Positions 1 to 4,929 of a DNA stretch of 7,983 nucleotides are shown here, in pieces. Under the pieces are notes generated by a model. That model was not told the origin of the DNA and ran no database searches. It saw only the letters and a program-made list of their open reading frames with translations. Location of the stretch: positions 1 through 7,983 of the forward strand of contig JAAVHM010000039.1 in NCBI GenBank assembly GCA_014799675.1. The letters run 5' to 3'. Source of the DNA: Ruminococcus sp. Lineage in GTDB: Bacteria; Bacillota; Clostridia; Oscillospirales; Ruminococcaceae. The translations under genes and the position numbers were made by a program. How positions within the stretch are numbered: the stretch's first letter is position 1; each line of letters begins with the position of its first letter.

Positions 1-146
1 TACAAGGTGTCCCCTCGCTCCCTTGTGAACGATTAACAGTTCCCAACCTTGCTTCCAAAATTCAAAAGTAAACCAACAAACACAAAGCAAAACAAGTTGC
101 CACAATAAATAAAAATTTGATTTTAGTATATCTGTCAATTTTACCC
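1..146. other. Left-edge non-coding stretch upstream of the promoter
   Basis: No convincing gene is visible here. One + strand frame reads YKVSPRSLVND and stops at 34-36, so a coding tail entering from the left is possible but too short to identify. ACAAGG at 2-7 can pair with CCTTGT at 21-26, a weak hairpin that could belong to an upstream terminator. From about 55 onward the DNA is strongly A-rich on the + strand, which fits an upstream promoter region. Confidence 0.3.
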
Positions 147-175
147 TTGACAACAGAGGAAAAATAGTGTATAAT
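147..175 (+). promoter_or_regulatory. Consensus sigma-A promoter for the PocR chemoreceptor gene
   Basis: TTGACA at 147-152 and TATAAT at 170-175 are separated by exactly 17 bases; both hexamers match the housekeeping consensus at every position. Transcription should begin near 182, leaving a leader of about 50 bases before the ATG at 233. An in-frame GTG at 167 lies inside this promoter spacer, so it cannot be the translation start. Confidence 0.9.
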
Positions 176-232
176 TTATTAAATAACTATCTTAAAAAAT
201 ATGTTAATATTATTATACAGGGGGTAATCCTA

Positions 233-1264
233 ATGCTCGATGTTAAACTTACTGAACTTATAGACGTTGCGACCTTACAGGAAATACAGGACGGCTTTGC
301 AAGACTTACGGGAATGGCTGCGCTTATTACCGACGAAAAAGGAGAAGCTGTCACTGAGGGAAGCAATTTTACCGATTTCTGCATGAACTATACCCGAAAA
401 TCAAAAATGGGCTGTGCAAGGTGCGAACAGTGCGATAAAAGCGGCGGGGAACAAACCATGCAGACAGGTAAGGCTGTGGCTTATTACTGCCACGCGGGTC
501 TTGTGGACTTTGCCGCGCCTATTATGGTAAACGGCGAGTTTATCGGCTCTATAATCGGCGGACAGGTCCTTACCGAAGAGCCTAGGGAAAAGAAATTCAT
601 AAAGATCGCTCAGGATCTTAACATCAACCCAAGCGAATACGTAAAGGCTCTTAAAAAGGTCAAGATCATTGAAAAGGAAAAGATAGACGCCGCGGCGGAT
701 TTCCTTTTCATTATTGCAAAGATACTTTCCGAGACCGCATACAGCAGCTATCTTGCGAACAATATGGACAGCGGCGCGGCAAACCTCAGCTATTCCGTGA
801 TACGAAAGCTGAAGGAGTCGGAAAATACTGCGCGCAAGGCTGCTAAGGATATGACCGAGCTTCTTGCAACGTTTGAAAATATTGAAAAAATTGCGGACGA
901 GTCGGCAAACGAGGTCACAAAGGCTTCCGAGACGGTCAAGAATATTCAGAACGTCGCTTCAAATACGAAAATTCTCGGCTTTAACGCTTCAATAGAGGCT
1001 TCGAGAGCAAAGGAAAGCGGCAGGGGCTTCTCGGTCATCGCTCAGGAAATAAGAACGCTTGCGGAATCAAGCAAGATATCTGCGGACAGCATTGAAAACG
1101 CAATGAAATCAATAACGAGCTATTCAAATGATATGAGCAGCCAAATGGCTTTTACAGCAAATATTATCACAAAATGCTGCGACGAGCTTAAGGTAATTTC
1201 CGATATGCTCGGCAAGCTCCACGACGCCGCAATTTCAAGCAGCGACGAAGAGGAAACTTATTAA
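233..1264 (+). CDS. Soluble PocR-domain methyl-accepting chemotaxis-like sensor
   Basis: This 343-residue protein joins an N-terminal PocR sensory domain (about residues 5-170) to a short chemoreceptor signalling domain (about 195-330). The PocR part carries the family's cysteine set, C50, C61, C64, C67 and C86, in DFC, GCARCEQC and YYCHAGL, followed by GSIIGGQV. The signalling part has the conserved hairpin-tip region at about residues 245-285 (ILGFNASIEASRAKESGRGFSVIA). PocR domains are known as small-molecule sensing modules; this one presumably passes its signal to CheA/CheW, but the ligand cannot be read from sequence. No membrane segment, HAMP domain or signal peptide is visible, so it should act in the cytoplasm. 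The start at 233 is chosen because AGGGGG at 219-224 sits 8 bases upstream and the earlier GTG lies in the promoter. The gene ends in tandem TAA TAA. The next gene is motility-related. Confidence 0.88.
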   Translation: MLDVKLTELIDVATLQEIQDGFARLTGMAALITDEKGEAVTEGSNFTDFCMNYTRKSKMGCARCEQCDKSGGEQTMQTGKAVAYYCHAGLVDFAAPIMVNGEFIGSIIGGQVLTEEPREKKFIKIAQDLNINPSEYVKALKKVKIIEKEKIDAAADFLFIIAKILSETAYSSYLANNMDSGAANLSYSVIRKLKESENTARKAAKDMTELLATFENIEKIADESANEVTKASETVKNIQNVASNTKILGFNASIEASRAKESGRGFSVIAQEIRTLAESSKISADSIENAMKSITSYSNDMSSQMAFTANIITKCCDELKVISDMLGKLHDAAISSSDEEETY

Positions 1265-1360
1265 TAAGATACTTTCCGCAAGGTCTTTTCGGAAGTCTAT
1301 GCGCAGGATTTCCGGCAGGCGGCGCGGCGGTATAAAATTTTACTGTTGGGAGGTCTGAAT

Positions 1361-1552
1361 ATGGACTTAGTCAATTCCATCGCTGAAATGTCTATGACCA
1401 TGAGCGCTATGAAAACTCAGCAGAGCGTAGAGATCGCCGTAATGAAAAAGACAATGGACGTAAGCACAGAAATGGTTTCCGACCTGCTGGACGCAATGTC
1501 CGTTCCAACTTTCCCGGGCGAAAACGGTTCGCTTTTAAATGTACGCGCATAA
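1361..1552 (+). CDS. YjfB-type putative motility protein
   Basis: A 63-residue protein beginning MDLVNSIAEMSMTMSAMKTQ, typical of the YjfB motility family (Pfam YjfB_motility), small helical proteins found beside flagellar or chemotaxis genes in Firmicutes. The molecular role of the family is not settled. Residues 1-47 should form amphipathic helices rich in Met, Ser and Ala; the tail from about 49 (PTFPGENGS) looks flexible. GGGAGG at 1348-1353 lies 7 bases before this ATG. An in-frame TTG at 1346 overlaps that ribosome site and is rejected as the start. It lies 96 bases after the chemoreceptor gene. TATAAA at 1331-1336 could be a -10 element, but no convincing -35 accompanies it, so read-through from the upstream promoter is equally likely. 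Confidence 0.85.
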   Translation: MDLVNSIAEMSMTMSAMKTQQSVEIAVMKKTMDVSTEMVSDLLDAMSVPTFPGENGSLLNVRA

Positions 1553-1569
1553 GTGTCATGACGAACAAA

Positions 1570-1604
1570 AACGGGTTGCTGCAATCAGCTTGCAGCAGCC
1601 CGTT
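1570..1604. terminator. Strong hairpin terminator after the YjfB gene
   Basis: AACGGGTTGCTGCAA at 1570-1584 pairs with TTGCAGCAGCCCGTT at 1590-1604, a 15-bp stem with one G-U pair around a 5-base loop. It begins 17 bases after the YjfB stop. On the + strand the stem is followed by CCTTTAATTTTA, an imperfect T tract. On the - strand it is followed by TTTTTG, so it could also stop transcripts arriving from the convergent gene at 1824-2447. Confidence 0.85.
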
Positions 1605-1634
1605 CCTTTAATTTTATACTGATCGCCAATAAAA

Positions 1635-1655
1635 GTGCGGATAAAAAATCCGCAC
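1635..1655. repeat. Perfect 8-bp hairpin in the left arm of the 207-bp element
   Basis: GTGCGGAT at 1635-1642 and ATCCGCAC at 1648-1655 are perfect inverted copies around a five-A loop. The sequence from 1643 to 1666 is the core shared with the 99-bp palindrome at 2572-2670 (22 of 24 bases identical, opposite strand). Confidence 0.7.
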
Positions 1656-1700
1656 AAAAATCATATTATAGCTGTACATAAAAATATCCGGACAAAATTC

Positions 1701-1781
1701 GTAGGGGACGGGTTTCCCGTCCCGCGTTCACGATACAAGCCGTGCGGTTTGTATCGCGGGCGGGGGAGACCCCGCCCCTAC
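1701..1781. repeat. GC-rich REP-like three-hairpin palindrome
   Basis: Three adjacent stems are visible. GGGACGGG/CCCGTCCC at 1705-1712 and 1716-1723 has a TTT loop. An 11-bp stem pairs 1731-1741 with 1746-1756 around loop GTGC with one G-T pair. GGGCGGGG/CCCCGCCC at 1758-1765 and 1770-1777 has a GAGA loop. The outer GTAGGGG and CCCCTAC also pair, giving a cloverleaf. GTAGGGG(C)GGG...CCCGCCCCTAC repeats resemble dispersed intergenic repeats I recall from Clostridia genomes, but copy number cannot be judged from one window. It sits between convergent genes. Confidence 0.75.
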
Positions 1782-1823
1782 AGTAGGGTTATTTTTATGG
1801 ATTGCTCTAATTGGTGATCAGTA

Positions 1824-2447
1824 TTACTGAAAATCCTGTAAACTGCCCTCGGCAATTAAAATTACATCATGAGGGTCGATACCGCCGCCGGGGTAATGAG
1901 GAGGAGGACATGGCGGCTTAGGAGGCTCGGGAGGACAGGGCGGTCTCAATGGTTCGGGAGGACAAGCCGGTCTCGGAGGCTCGTGATGACATGGCGGCAT
2001 GGGAGGTCTCGGAACAGGAGGACAGCCGCAATGGTTAGGGTGATGAGGAGGCTTGTGTCCGCAGTCCTGCTCAAGCTTCATGAAAATAAACGACACGCCG
2101 TTTGCCTGACCGCAGCAGCAGCGGACACGCCTTGTCTGCGCTCTCGGAGAAGCAAAAGCGCCGCCCGTTACGGTTACAGCATATTCTCCCTCGGAGGGCA
2201 GCGTCAGGATAACGGAGCTTCCCCCTGCAACCTTGCCCGAAGCAACAAGGTCGCCGTCTCTGTTGGTGACGGTCACATCGAAATAATCGGGCGGGGTAAG
2301 ACAGGGTGTAAAATCGTTGTCAACAGTTACCGCAAGCCTGCATTTGCAGCTTGATGCCGAACCGCAGGAGCAATCTGTTGTATTTGAATTGCTTACGCTG
2401 TTTTCTGTATAATTGTTTGAGTTGTCTGAACAGCTTTCACATGACAT
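1824..2447 (-). CDS. Unrecognised Cys/Pro/His-rich protein with a beta-sandwich-like core
   Basis: I do not recognise a family for this 207-residue protein. Residues 1-36 are Ser/Asn/Cys-rich with cysteines at 3, 6, 26, 28, 34 and 36. Residues 37-125 look like a small beta-sandwich of carboxypeptidase-regulatory or prealbumin type (YFDVTVTNRDGDLVASGKV, then a run like EGEYAVTVTGG), ending in a Cys triplet at 110-112. Residues 131-186 are Pro/His/Cys-rich with cysteines every nine residues at 153, 162, 171 and 180 in units such as CPPEPLRPP. A conserved-looking tail, GGGIDPHDVILIAEGSLQDFQ in part, closes it. There are 17 cysteines in all, and no signal peptide or membrane segment. The start at 2447 is chosen because AAAGGA lies 9 bases upstream and because an earlier in-frame start at 2528 falls in the -10 element. 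Metal binding or a disulfide-linked structural role are guesses only. Confidence 0.75.
   Translation of the reverse strand: MSCESCSDNSNNYTENSVSNSNTTDCSCGSASSCKCRLAVTVDNDFTPCLTPPDYFDVTVTNRDGDLVASGKVAGGSSVILTLPSEGEYAVTVTGGAFASPRAQTRRVRCCCGQANGVSFIFMKLEQDCGHKPPHHPNHCGCPPVPRPPMPPCHHEPPRPACPPEPLRPPCPPEPPKPPCPPPHYPGGGIDPHDVILIAEGSLQDFQ
1890..2057 (-). repeat. Coding repeat for the Pro/Cys nine-residue units
   Basis: This part of the gene encodes residues 131-186. Related units of about 27 bases recur on the + strand as variants of GGGAGGACAGGGCGGTCTC and GGGAGGACAAGCCGGTCTC. They give C-P-P-E-P-x-x-P-P units with Cys at residues 153, 162, 171 and 180. Repeats of this kind can change copy number by slippage or recombination. 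Confidence 0.7.
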
Positions 2448-2459
2448 ATGATTCAGTCC

Positions 2460-2520
2460 TTTCGCGCAGCGAAAATTTGTACAGCGGTTTTCAGACGGTA
2501 TAGAACCGCGCCTTGCTGTA
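2460..2520 (-). promoter_or_regulatory. Structured 5' leader of the Cys/Pro-rich gene
   Basis: In the - strand transcript, TACAG (2520-2516) can pair with CTGTA (2484-2480) and CGGTT (2508-2504) with AACCG (2489-2485), forming one stem with a 7-base bulge. A second hairpin, TTTCGC-TGC-GCGAAA (2474-2460), ends in the AAA that begins the AAAGGA ribosome site. Partial masking of the ribosome site is therefore possible. This is inference from base pairing alone; no known riboswitch class is recognised. Confidence 0.4.
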
Positions 2521-2526
2521 CACCTC

Positions 2527-2556
2527 ATTATATGCCGAATGTGGTTTTTGTGTTAA
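2527..2556 (-). promoter_or_regulatory. Promoter of the Cys/Pro-rich gene
   Basis: On the - strand TTAACA (2556-2551) and TATAAT (2532-2527) are separated by 18 bases: a 5-of-6 -35 and a perfect -10 for the housekeeping sigma factor. Transcription would start near 2520, giving a leader of about 70 bases before the ATG at 2447. The promoter lies between the 99-bp palindrome and the gene, so the gene is probably transcribed alone. Confidence 0.7.
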
Positions 2557-2571
2557 TCAATCGGGAAGATA

Positions 2572-2670
2572 CTAATTTCAAATAAAAAAGCGTTCATAAA
2601 AATCTGTGCAAAAATTTGCATATATGATTTTTGCGCAGATTTTTTGACTACGCTTTTAATTTGAAATTAG
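2572..2670. repeat. 99-bp near-perfect palindrome, MITE-like or giant terminator
   Basis: The two halves are inverted copies: CTAATTTCAAAT at 2572-2583 exactly matches the inverse of 2659-2670, followed inward by AAAAGCG(T)-type, AAAAATCTG-type and GCAAAAAT-type arms, about 37 pairs per side. The apex is an 11-base AT-rich loop containing CATATATG. GATA directly flanks both ends (2568-2571 and 2671-2674), resembling a 4-bp target duplication. The right end overlaps the TAA stop of the HD-domain gene (2667-2669), so the element supplies that stop. T runs after stems on both strands mean it should also terminate transcription. It contains no gene. Confidence 0.7.
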
Positions 2671-3299
2671 GATAAAATCCCCCTGTCCCGAGCGTCGTCA
2701 AGGAGACCGAAAATATAGTCGGAAATATCCTTTGACCCCTCCTTTATGGAAGCGTTCCTGCCCGCGACCTGATCGTAATGAATACCGTGTTCCTGCCACG
2801 AAAGACCGTCCCTGCTTAAATTAAGGAGCAGGGGCTGTATTCTGTCCATAGCGTTTGCAAATCTGCTCTCGGGAGTTTTTCTTTCCTCAAACTCACGCCA
2901 CAAGCCGAGAAATTCTTCCTCAAAATCCTTTGGCAGAAGTCCGAAAAGACGTTTCGCCGCGGCGTTTTCACGCTCCGCCTTTGTGGAATTCCCCGCGCTG
3001 TCGTAGCAGTAGGTGTCCCCCGCGTCTATTTCGACAATGTCGTGTATAAGAACCATTTTCATAGTTTTAAGAACGTCCAAAGGCTCGTTGGAATATTCCG
3101 CCAAAACCGCCGCAAAAAGCGCAAGAGAGAAGCTGTGTTCCGCGTCGTTCTCACGTCTCGGGTAGGGAGCTTTAACATTGCTTCCCTCGGGCATTGGCGG
3201 CAGGTCGTCCGCACGGGTGTAGGTCTGCCGATAAATATTTTTCAGCTTGTCCGCCTCCATTAAAAAGGCAAGCTGCCGTTCAAATCGCTCCTTGTCCAT
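2667..3299 (-). CDS. HD-domain hydrolase, YfbR/HDDC2-like nucleotidase family
   Basis: A 210-residue HD-superfamily phosphohydrolase. The metal-binding set is complete: H55 in ENDAEHS, H86-D87 in LIHDIVEIDAGD, and D152 in AMDRIQP. Relatives in the HD_3/YfbR group remove the 5'-phosphate from deoxynucleoside monophosphates; that activity is inferred here and the substrate is not shown. About 20 residues rich in Pro and charge (roughly 29-47) precede the RRENDAEHS motif and look like an insertion compared with the family as I recall it. The ATG at 3299 lies one base after the stop of the upstream YkgJ-type gene, whose last codons supply the GAGGA ribosome site, so the two are translationally coupled. 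The stop codon lies in the end of the 99-bp palindrome. Confidence 0.85.
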   Translation of the reverse strand: MDKERFERQLAFLMEADKLKNIYRQTYTRADDLPPMPEGSNVKAPYPRRENDAEHSFSLALFAAVLAEYSNEPLDVLKTMKMVLIHDIVEIDAGDTYCYDSAGNSTKAERENAAAKRLFGLLPKDFEEEFLGLWREFEERKTPESRFANAMDRIQPLLLNLSRDGLSWQEHGIHYDQVAGRNASIKEGSKDISDYIFGLLDDARDRGILS

Positions 3300-3300
3300 A

Positions 3301-3777
3301 TTAATCCTCCGTCATTAAAATTGGGTAACCTTTTTCATAGGGCTTTACAATGTCGGGGTGGTCTTTTGCAAAGGCAAAAATTTTCTCCCCGAGACCGTTT
3401 TCAAGCTCCCCGCAAAGCTCGGAAAGGGGCTTTTTGTACATTGAGGGGCAAAGGGCGGCTATTGAAATAACACGCCTGCCGCCGAATTCCATGATACGGT
3501 ATGGCCATATCATGCAGTCGAAAGGTTTTTCTTCGCCGAGAGTGCAGCCCTTGGCAGGGTCGAGGGCGGGGCAGGTAAACAAGCCGTCCCTTTCCTCGCC
3601 CATGGCAAAGACCCAGCCGTCCCCGCGCCTTTCAAATTTGCTTTGGGGGAAACGTTCCTCAATGCGTTTTTTTCGCTCGCCGTCGATAACGGGTATCTCC
3701 CAGATGTCGTCATTGTCGAACACACAGCATATTTTACACGCCGCGCAGTCGCTGCTTTTCAGAATGTTTTTCAGCAT
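3301..3777 (-). CDS. YkgJ-type CxxCxxxCC cysteine-cluster protein
   Basis: A 158-residue protein of the YkgJ family, putative zinc- or iron-binding proteins with no well-established reaction. The N-terminal cluster is C11, C14, C17 and C18; further cysteines are C69 (FTCPALD), C78 (GCTL), C88 (PFDCMIWPYR) and C110 (ALCPSM). The order 'CP-x-L ... GC ... R/KP-x-x-C ... P' is the family signature. An AAGGTGAT ribosome site precedes the ATG at 3777. It is coupled to the HD-domain hydrolase downstream, but what the pair does together is unknown. The 63 bases upstream (3778-3840) are AT-rich with no clear promoter, so co-transcription with the SUKH-3 gene is possible. Confidence 0.85.
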   Translation of the reverse strand: MLKNILKSSDCAACKICCVFDNDDIWEIPVIDGERKKRIEERFPQSKFERRGDGWVFAMGEERDGLFTCPALDPAKGCTLGEEKPFDCMIWPYRIMEFGGRRVISIAALCPSMYKKPLSELCGELENGLGEKIFAFAKDHPDIVKPYEKGYPILMTED

Positions 3778-3840
3778 AATATCACCTTGTCCTTTAGCTA
3801 TTTTATTGCAACTATTTTGCCATTACTCTTATGTAATAAT

Positions 3841-4350
3841 TTACAGGTACTCACGTCCTTTATGAGCAGGTGAATAATTTATCTTTCTTGGTTTTCCCTC
3901 TGCGATTTCATCCCATAGTAAAATAAAATGACTGGTATCTCCATAGTTGTCATTCCATAATTCAGCGTTATTACATGCTTTTAACCCTCGATCATTGTAC
4001 AACCACCCATCCTCAGATATAAATATATATACCTGATCGGAAAAAATTGCAACAGGGATAGTCTTTTGTCCAACTTCTTCATCGATGTCATATTTTTCAA
4101 TTCCTCTCATGGGATGCTCATAAAACAAATCCTTTATACAAGTTGTATGGTGTTTTTGGCTTAATTCTCCCATAAATAAATATTTATCATAAATATCAAG
4201 CTCACCATACTCCTCCATAAATTTTTTTGCTGCGTCAAAAACCTCATACCCCAAGCTTTCGAGGAATTTGACCTGTTCGGTAATATCAATTTTTCTGCCC
4301 TCATACCAGCCTGCTTTTTTTAGCTGCTGCTTTGCAACTTCATTCAGCAT
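3841..4350 (-). CDS. SUKH-3-like immunity protein, orphan and AT-rich
   Basis: This 169-residue protein resembles the SUKH-3 family (Imm-SUKH-3), proteins of the SMI1/KNR4 superfamily that usually protect a cell from polymorphic or contact-delivered toxins. Visible features are GWYEGRKIDI at residues 14-23, LGYEVF at 33-38, FMEEYGELDI at 44-53, EEVGQKTIPVAIF at 91-103 and FISEDGWLYND at 110-120. The assignment is from memory of the family pattern. The ATG at 4350 is used because GGGAGG lies 7 bases upstream, inside the last codons of the acetyltransferase gene; a longer in-frame extension to 4497 merely overlaps that gene. GC content is about 35% over 3841-4320, far below the neighbours, which suggests horizontal acquisition. 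No toxin gene is visible in the window. It starts one base after the GNAT stop. Confidence 0.75.
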   Translation of the reverse strand: MLNEVAKQQLKKAGWYEGRKIDITEQVKFLESLGYEVFDAAKKFMEEYGELDIYDKYLFMGELSQKHHTTCIKDLFYEHPMRGIEKYDIDEEVGQKTIPVAIFSDQVYIFISEDGWLYNDRGLKACNNAELWNDNYGDTSHFILLWDEIAEGKPRKINYSPAHKGREYL

Positions 4351-4351
4351 T

Positions 4352-4825
4352 TTAATTACCTCCCAAATATTTTGCAAGGAAAAGACAGGGATTTTCCTCG
4401 TCCCAGAACGTGGTGAAAACTTCAAGAGGAATAAAGCCCTCCCTTGCGTAAAAAGCCCTCGTGCCGTTGTACGGCTCATATTCCGCCGACTCGTCAAGGG
4501 TTTTCACCGTCAGGAATTTCATGCCATTTTCTGTACAGAATTTCTCGCACTCGGCAATAAGCATATGCCCCGCGCCGTGCCTGTGATACTCACGCAAAAT
4601 GCCCATGTTGTATATGTCCGCCGTAAATTTGTTGTGTATTTTTAACGCCGCAAATCCAATGCAGACGTCGTTTTCATACGCCGCAAAAAACGGAAATTCC
4701 CTGTGTATAACAGCCTTTTCGGCAACGCTTTCGGGAGGATTGAACCATTCGGGCAAACTTCCCATAACGTCGGCTGTTATTTTACTTTTCAAGTCTTTGT
4801 CAGTTATTTCTTTTATTGTAACCAT
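4352..4825 (-). CDS. GNAT-family N-acetyltransferase
   Basis: A 157-residue GNAT enzyme, expected to move an acetyl group from acetyl-CoA to an amine; the acceptor is unknown. The acetyl-CoA loop is in REYHRHGAGHMLIAECEKFC (residues 78-97), with R82-HGAG-H matching the R/Q-x-x-G-x-G/A pattern. Motif B is YNGTRAFYAREGF (119-131). The N-terminal LPEWFNPPESVAEKAV and the C-terminal TFWDEENPCLFLAKYL place it in a common single-domain Firmicutes subgroup. AAGGAG lies about 7 bases before the ATG at 4825. Its last codons (LGGN) double as the ribosome site of the downstream SUKH-3 gene. Base composition is like the chromosome, unlike that of its partner. Confidence 0.9.
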   Translation of the reverse strand: MVTIKEITDKDLKSKITADVMGSLPEWFNPPESVAEKAVIHREFPFFAAYENDVCIGFAALKIHNKFTADIYNMGILREYHRHGAGHMLIAECEKFCTENGMKFLTVKTLDESAEYEPYNGTRAFYAREGFIPLEVFTTFWDEENPCLFLAKYLGGN

Positions 4826-4858
4826 TTTACTGCTCCTTATATTTTTGACTTTTACCCC

Positions 4859-4897
4859 GCCCCTTGATAGGGGCTTGACAAATTAAAAATAATTTGT
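4859..4897. repeat. Two adjacent hairpins between the flavoprotein and GNAT genes
   Basis: GCCCCT-TGAT-AGGGGC forms a perfect stem at 4859-4874. ACAAATTA-AAAA-TAATTTGT at 4878-4897 is a perfect 8-bp inverted repeat. Neither is followed by a clear T run, so a simple terminator is uncertain. The AT-rich inverted repeat could be an operator or part of a weak terminator of the flavoprotein transcript. No good promoter for the GNAT gene is visible in this 104-base gap. Confidence 0.45.
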
Positions 4898-4929
4898 ATT
4901 TCACTTTGGGGTAGAACAAGGGTGCAGGC

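Larger units (their letters stand above)
1617..1823. repeat. 207-bp nested palindromic element, MITE-like
   Basis: The ends are inverted copies: TACTGATCGCCAATAAAAG at 1617-1635 matches the reverse complement of 1805-1823 at 16 of 19 bases. Further in, CATAAAAATA at 1677-1686 is exactly inverted at 1790-1799, and GTAGGGG at 1701-1707 is inverted near 1775-1781. The centre is a three-hairpin palindrome (1701-1781). The left arm carries about 45 extra bases containing another hairpin (1635-1655). TTA lies directly outside both ends (1614-1616 and 1824-1826), resembling a 3-bp target duplication. The right-hand TTA is also the stop codon of the - strand gene ending at 1824. No coding sequence lies inside. 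It could be a non-autonomous mobile repeat or an elaborate bidirectional terminator region. Confidence 0.6.

Noticed and set aside
167..232. N-terminal extension of the PocR gene from a GTG at 167
   Set aside because: The GTG lies within the spacer of the consensus promoter, upstream of any transcript start; the ATG at 233 has a good ribosome site.
1268..1360. Open frame joining the end of the chemoreceptor gene to YjfB, suggesting a broken fusion
   Set aside because: The frame is open for 31 codons after TAA TAA and is in phase with YjfB, but that length is easily chance, and a strong ribosome site precedes the YjfB ATG.
1665..1781. CRISPR-like array in the GC-rich repeats
   Set aside because: The repeats are inverted hairpin arms, not regularly spaced direct repeats, and there are no spacers or cas genes.
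1869..2354. + strand Arg/Gly-rich open frame opposite the Cys/Pro-rich gene
   Set aside because: Its composition is simply the reverse of Pro/Cys codons on the other strand; it has no ribosome site and no family resemblance.
4351..4497. Longer start for the SUKH-3 gene
   Set aside because: The extension is the GNAT coding region in another frame; family-like sequence begins at the ATG at 4350, which has a good ribosome site.
4875..4903. + strand TTGACA as a promoter
   Set aside because: No acceptable -10 at the right spacing and no + strand gene downstream.
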